Shown: one piece after another, positions 59,595 to 64,000 of the stretch | Numbering within the stretch: position 1 is the first letter of the stretch | Layout of the letters: every line of letters starts with the position of its first letter | NCBI GenBank assembly: GCA_029721435.1 | Contig: CM056583.1 | Location: 91,307,620 to 91,371,619 of the forward strand | Direction: 5' to 3' | From: Gymnothorax reevesii | Lineage: Eukaryota > Chordata > Actinopteri > Anguilliformes > Muraenidae | DNA: 64,000 nucleotides | Notes under the pieces: model-generated | Told to the model about the DNA's origin: nothing | Database searches by the model: none | What the model saw: only the letters and a program-made list of their open reading frames with translations | Position numbers and translations under genes: made by a program

Positions 59595-60960
59595 AGGGTG
59601 CTGTAACACATTATCGGCACCCCTGGTTAAGATGTGTTCTTTAGCTTCTAATAAATTTAGTTTTTTTCTAAATAATATAGAACCACAATGGAAAAAAAGA
59701 GGAAAATCAAACCTTTTAATTCAAGTGCATTTATTCAGTTGGAAAAAAATCCCACATTAAGAAATAATTCTTTTACATAAAATCACGTGTGCCACAATTA
59801 TTAGCACCCCTGATGTTAATACTTTGCACAACCCCCCTTTGGCAACAAAACAGCACCTAATCCTCTCCTATATGTTTCACAAGATGGGAGAATATAGAAA
59901 GAGGGATCTTTGACCATTCCTCTCTGCACAATCTCTCTAAATCATCCAGTGATCTGGGTCCTCTCCTCTTCAGCTCACTCCACAGGTTTTCAATGGGGTT
60001 GAGGTCTGGTTGATTCTGTGTCTGGTGAACCATTTCTGTGTATATCTGGCCACATGTTTAGGGTCATTATCTTGCTGAAAGACCCAGTGATGACCCATCT
60101 TCAGCTTTCGGGCAGAGGCCACCAGATTTTGATTTCAAAGCGTTCATGATGCCATTCACCTTAACAAGTTTCCCAGGGCCTCTGGAAGAGAAACAGGCCC
60201 ACAGCATCACCAATATTCCCCCATACTTCACAGTGGGCATGAGGTGCTTTTCTGCATACTCATCTTTTGTGTTTCGCCAGACCCACATGAGTGTTTGTTG
60301 CCAATTTTTTGTTGCCAACTCATTTAACAGTGAGCTTTGGAGAACTTTTTATTTCTCTTACCATCCTCCTCACTGTGCATGGTGGCAAAATAACCTTGTG
60401 TCCTAGTCCAGGCTTGTTTACCACTGTTCCAGTTGTTTTAAACATCTTAATGATTCCTCTGACAGTAGATATGGGCAGGTGCAGGCGAGTGGCTATTTTC
60501 TTGTAGCCATTGCCTGACTTGTGAAGGTTGACACACGTCTGCCTTACTTGAATGGTGTGTTCCTTTGTCTTTCCCATGTTGAAGAGTGGATAAGAGAAAT
60601 GGCCTCTGTATCATGTCGTATTTATACCCCAGGGAAACAAGAAGTGATGAATTACTAATTAAATGTTCCTAGATACTCTGATGAACTTTGTAAACTACTG
60701 TAGAAATGACAAAAATACTTCAATTACATTTATTTCCTAGGAATTGTTAGGGGTGCCAATAATTGTGGAACAGCTGATTTTATGAAAAATAATTATTTCT
60801 TAGTCAGGGATTTTTTTTCCCCTTAAAATTCACTTGAGTTGAAGGTTACATTTTTCTACACTTTTCAATGTGAGAGTATGCTTCACCAATAAAAATTGAA
60901 TTTATTTTAAGGCTTTTAATACATCTCAAGCAGGGTTGCCAATGATTATGGAGGGCGCAG
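59595..60960 (-). mobile_element. Tc1/mariner element, minus strand, deleted
   Basis: The right end reads gccaatgattatggagggcg followed by cag and TA (60961-60962). The left end is diverged: attatcggcacccctggtta preceded by an inverted end-like piece (ttatggagggtgctgtaa). Subterminal sequences (aaataattatttctta, ttcaagtgcattta) mirror each other. Transposase coding is on the minus strand with an internal deletion. Confidence 0.85.
60067..60577 (-). pseudogene. Tc1-family transposase, core deleted
   Basis: Starts with ATG at 60577: MGKTKEHTIQVRQTCVNLHK, an N-terminal helix-turn-helix (KKIATRLHLPISTVRGIIKM) and a degenerate linker. After KSSPKLTVK about 60-70 residues, including the first catalytic Asp, are missing. 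The frame then gives WQQTLMWVWRNTKDEYAEKH, VKYGG and FSSRGPGKL. The second Asp region (TGSSLGLSAR-like) and the C-terminus are frameshifted; conserved pieces continue down to about 59850. Confidence 0.85.
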
Positions 60961-60962
60961 TA

Positions 60963-62327
60963 TTGTATATAGCCCAAATGTTTGTCATATCGTTTAAAAG
61001 GTCGTTCTGACCTGCTTTTTAGAGCAGATGTTTTTGTATTCCTTTTTACGACTATAAATAAGATTGATTGATCGATTGACTGAGTGTCAGAGCCCCGACT
61101 CGCTGTCCCTGGGTCATTTATGCAGATTTTGCACAGCGTAATTAAAAATTAGATGGGAAAAACTTACAAATTTATATAGAATCAGAATCAATTCCAATGT
61201 TTTTTTGTCAGTGGCAGATTACATTAATTGATGAAAAGCAATGTTTTGAAAACAGCTCTCTCTATTGTCGAACAAAATAATAAACTGCATAAACGGTAGA
61301 GACAGATGAAATCAATAGTTGTTCACTTTCATGTACATCCGATTAGACAGTTGGCCCCGCGCCTGTCTTGCTCAGCATAACAACGATAAGTCAGTTTTGT
61401 GCGTTTCTGACCAAGATGATGGACAAAAACACAACCAACGCAATTTTGGAAGTTTCTTTTAACAGTTATGTCAGGAGAGGTTATGAATTAAACTGAGTTT
61501 TCCAGACTGCATGAGTGGAAAAACTGGCAGCAGATTCTGAAATCGCTTCTTCTTTTGCTCATGCCTGCTGTTTAACAAGCGAGGGAATCATATTAATTGC
61601 AAATGTGAAGCAATTTTTAAAAAAATGTAGCCAATGCATTTCAGTATATGATGGATCTCAAATTCCTAATCTTGCAAGCAATACGTCTGTTATCTAATTT
61701 TCGTCCTTACAGCCGCTGTTTATAGCCTATTGAGCATTGGAAATACCCAGTTGTTTCGACATTGTAGTTAATTTTATTATTTCATGATGAATGATTATTA
61801 TAACAATTTTCATAGAAAAACTTTCTCAAAATAAGAGATGATTGTCTACATAATCAATTCTGGCTAATTTCTAATGGGCTGCTAATGTTGCAGTTTACAA
61901 GTTAGGCCTATTTCATGAATGTGAAAATGGTACCTATTTTATACCACGTTTACTTGCAGTTTACTGCAATCTGCAAAGTATACTCTCATGAACTAAACAT
62001 TTAGAATTAAGTAAACTAGTCCTGTACTCAAAGTTTACCACTCTTACACTTAAAGTATAGCCTACTTACAAATATACTTTTGTCAACTTAACATGGGCCA
62101 ATGTAGTCCCAAGAAGTATGGAAGCAGTACACATACAAATGTACAGCTATGACACTTGGGAAATATACCTTGACGTTTGCTAATAAAATGAACTTGAAGC
62201 ATAATTCTTTTTTTGTAAGGGTATCCAGATTCCTCCACTGTGAGGTCAGAACTGTCAGCGCATTGTGGATAGGCCATGGGGCCCCAACCACCATAAACAC
62301 AATTTCTGTAATGTGACTGCCAGCACA
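60963..62327. other. No gene recognised
   Basis: About 1.4 kb of AT-rich DNA with no tandem repeats, RNA genes or domain matches seen. Confidence 0.45.
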
Positions 62328-62612
62328 TGAACAGTCTGAACACCATGTATGGGTCCCTCCGTTTCAGCTGTTGTTTTCAGATGTGACGACCTTCAGGCCT
62401 ACTTTAAGTTCCAGGGGAGATACCAAGGTTTCTAGTGATCCCAAACATGACCTGCTGAAGTACAGGGAAATGTGTATAAAATGATGCACAAAAACTAGTT
62501 ATTTTCCATTGAATGTAATGCCGTGGCCATAAACACATGGCATCTTGGGTTTCTCTCAATGTAAGTGCGAAGTAGCTTCATTAACCTGCTGAAACCAGCA
62601 GATCAAGAACAT
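62328..62612. repeat. Old dispersed repeat, copy B (uninterrupted at the Tc1 site)
   Basis: Corresponds to the two flanks of the Tc1 element at 6984-8544. Around 62465-62480 the order gtacagggaaatgtgtataa is continuous where copy A holds 1.56 kb of Tc1. It therefore serves as an internal empty site. Another Tc1 element begins directly at its right end. Confidence 0.75.
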
Positions 62613-62822
62613 GTATAGTGCTGTGAAAAAGTATTTGCCCCCCCTCCTTTCTTTTTTGCATATTTGTCATGCTTAAATATTTCAGATCATTAAAGAAATG
62701 TTAATATCAGACAAAGACAACCCCAGTAAATGCAAAATGCTGTTGTTAAATGATCATTTATTGAGGGAAAAAGCTATTCAAACCTACCTGGCCACATGAG
62801 AGAAAGTCATTGTCCCCTAAAC

Positions 62823-64000
62823 CTAATAACTGGTTGTGCCACCCTCAGCGGCAACAACTGCAATCAAGCGTTTGTGATAACTGGCAATTAGTCTTTTACA
62901 TCGCCATAGAAAAATTTGAGCCCACACTTCTTGAACAGCCTGCTTAAGGTCATGCCACAGCATCTCAATCGGATTTATGTCCGGACTTTGACTAGTCCAC
63001 TCCAAAATCTTCATTTTTTTTAAGCCATTCAGAGGTGGACTTGCAGGTGTGTTTCGGATCATTGTCCTGCTGCATAACCCAAATGTGCTTGAGGTCACAA
63101 AATGGGAGTGTAAACGAAAGTTCAATCACAAGGCGTAAGATTCTCAAGCAATTACACTTACCCAATCAGCGCCTTAGGTCTTCTCTATATCTGCTTCTGA
63201 CGTGTCCCTGTCTGCTGTTACACAGATTCCGCATCGCCCACCACCTGCCCACCGCCACCAACTTCTGATTCGGCCTCTTCAGCATCTACTTCATCCGTGT
63301 GACCCTTCTGTCCAACAGGATGGCTTCGCCCCTGCCTGCTACCCAGACAGATCAGCGCCCCACTTTGCTTGAGGGTCCTCGAGGATGGAGTCAACGCCAA
63401 ATACTGAATTTTTTTCATGTCATTGCATTGTTAGTAAATCTTTTTTCCCTAAATCCTAAGTCTTCGTGACTGAACTGATGGTCGGACATTCTCCATCAGG
63501 ATCTTTTGGTAGAGAGCAGATTTCATGGTTCTATCAATTAAGGCAAGTCATCCAGGTCCTGAAGCAGCAGAGCAGCCCCAGACCATCACACTACCACCAC
63601 CATGTTTGACTGTTGGTATGATGTTCCTTTGATGAAATGCTGGGTTAGATTTACATCAGATGTAACGGAACACACAACTTCCAAAAAGTTCAACTTTCGT
63701 CTTGTCAGCCCACAGAATATTTTCTCAAAAGTTTTGGGGATCATGAAGATGTTTTTTGGCAAATGTGAGACAAGCCTTTGTGTTCCTTTTGGTCAGCAGT
63801 GGTTTTTGCTTTGGAACTCTCCCATGGACGCCATTTTTGCCCAGTCTGTTTGTTATTGTTTATTTATAATTATTGACTTTAACTGAGGCAAGTAAGGCCT
63901 GCAGTTCTTTAGATGTTGTTCTGGGTTCTTTTGTGACCTCCTGGATGAGCCGTTGATGCACTCTTGGAGTGTTTTTGGTGGGCCGGCCACTCCGGGGAAG
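62823..64000 (-). pseudogene. Tc1-family transposase, minus strand, interrupted and truncated
   Basis: The C-terminal part is readable from 63060 downward: WTSQSPDINPIEMLWHDLKQ contains the catalytic Glu, and the end is AAEGGTTSY with a stop at 62823. Upstream, [14 protein letters not shown] sequence survives only partly (gttatgcagcaggacaatga, minus, near 63075). Beyond the insertion the minus strand continues with remnants of the core (63470-64000), such as the region complementary to ccaccaccatgtttgactgt. Multiple frame breaks. Confidence 0.82.
63098..63468. mobile_element. Unclassified 371-bp insertion in a Tc1 element
   Basis: Tc1 homology stops after gcttgaggtcac and resumes at tgaactgatggtcggacatt. 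The inserted DNA has higher CpG and a minus-strand frame (63418-63218, rich in Glu/Gly/Val) with no known domain. Possible short flanking duplication gtcac/gtgac. Family unknown. Confidence 0.6.

Larger units (their letters stand above)
62616..64000 (-). mobile_element. Tc1/mariner element, minus strand, cut by the window end
   Basis: The left TIR reads tagtgctgtgaaaaagtatt followed by tgcccccc, with TA at 62614-62615. The transposase is on the minus strand. An unrelated 371-bp insertion lies at 63098-63468. The right end lies beyond the window. Confidence 0.88.

Overview
The window is repeat-dense, non-coding DNA from an animal genome, almost certainly a ray-finned fish. It carries several Tc1/mariner elements with the long terminal inverted repeats (TIRs) seen in teleosts, LTR retrotransposons related to Ty3/Gypsy, a 5S-rRNA-derived SINE, a tRNA-derived SINE, a Penelope-like element, hAT-type MITEs, and the widespread fish repeat containing gcagacactcttatccagag. 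I recognise no intact host gene. The only intact protein-coding gene I can support is a 340-residue Tc1 transposase at 40169-41191.

Layout. 1-5 kb: two minisatellites (36 and 37 bp) and CA- and GAGT-rich microsatellites. 6.7-8.7 kb: a dead Tc1 copy that split an older repeat. 10.9-13.1 kb: a CpG-rich patch, then a hAT MITE inside a 78-bp minisatellite. 13.9-15.4 kb: a fold-back element whose left arm holds a 5S SINE. 15.4-24.6 kb: mostly low-signal DNA with one MITE and small duplications. 24.65-27.15 kb: a 34-bp minisatellite of about 73 copies. 28.8 kb: an N-terminal THAP-like fragment. 29.9-32.5 kb: a dead Tc1 element carrying two insertions, one of them a solo LTR that is itself interrupted. 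33.2-36.0 kb: a 79-bp minisatellite of about 36 copies.

36.35-47.5 kb is a four-level nest. A minus-strand Gypsy element contains a SINE, a MITE and a dead Tc1. That Tc1 contains a second LTR retrotransposon in which integrase precedes reverse transcriptase (Gmr1-type order). That retrotransposon contains the intact Tc1. The second retrotransposon also has inverted LTR halves at both ends, including a near-perfect palindrome of about 0.42 kb.

47.9-52.9 kb: a 41-bp minisatellite of about 100 copies with higher-order structure, then a 40/36-bp array. 55.0-56.3 kb: two head-to-head Penelope-like fragments with a GIY-YIG domain. 56.3-59.6 kb: lower-repeat DNA with MITEs, a candidate NKX2-type palindrome and a zinc-finger fragment. 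59.6-64 kb: two more dead minus-strand Tc1 elements.

Minisatellites cover roughly 13 kb, about a fifth of the window. Insertion boundaries with target-site duplications (TSDs) allow much of the history to be ordered from this sequence alone. All family assignments rest on motifs read by eye; no database search was run.
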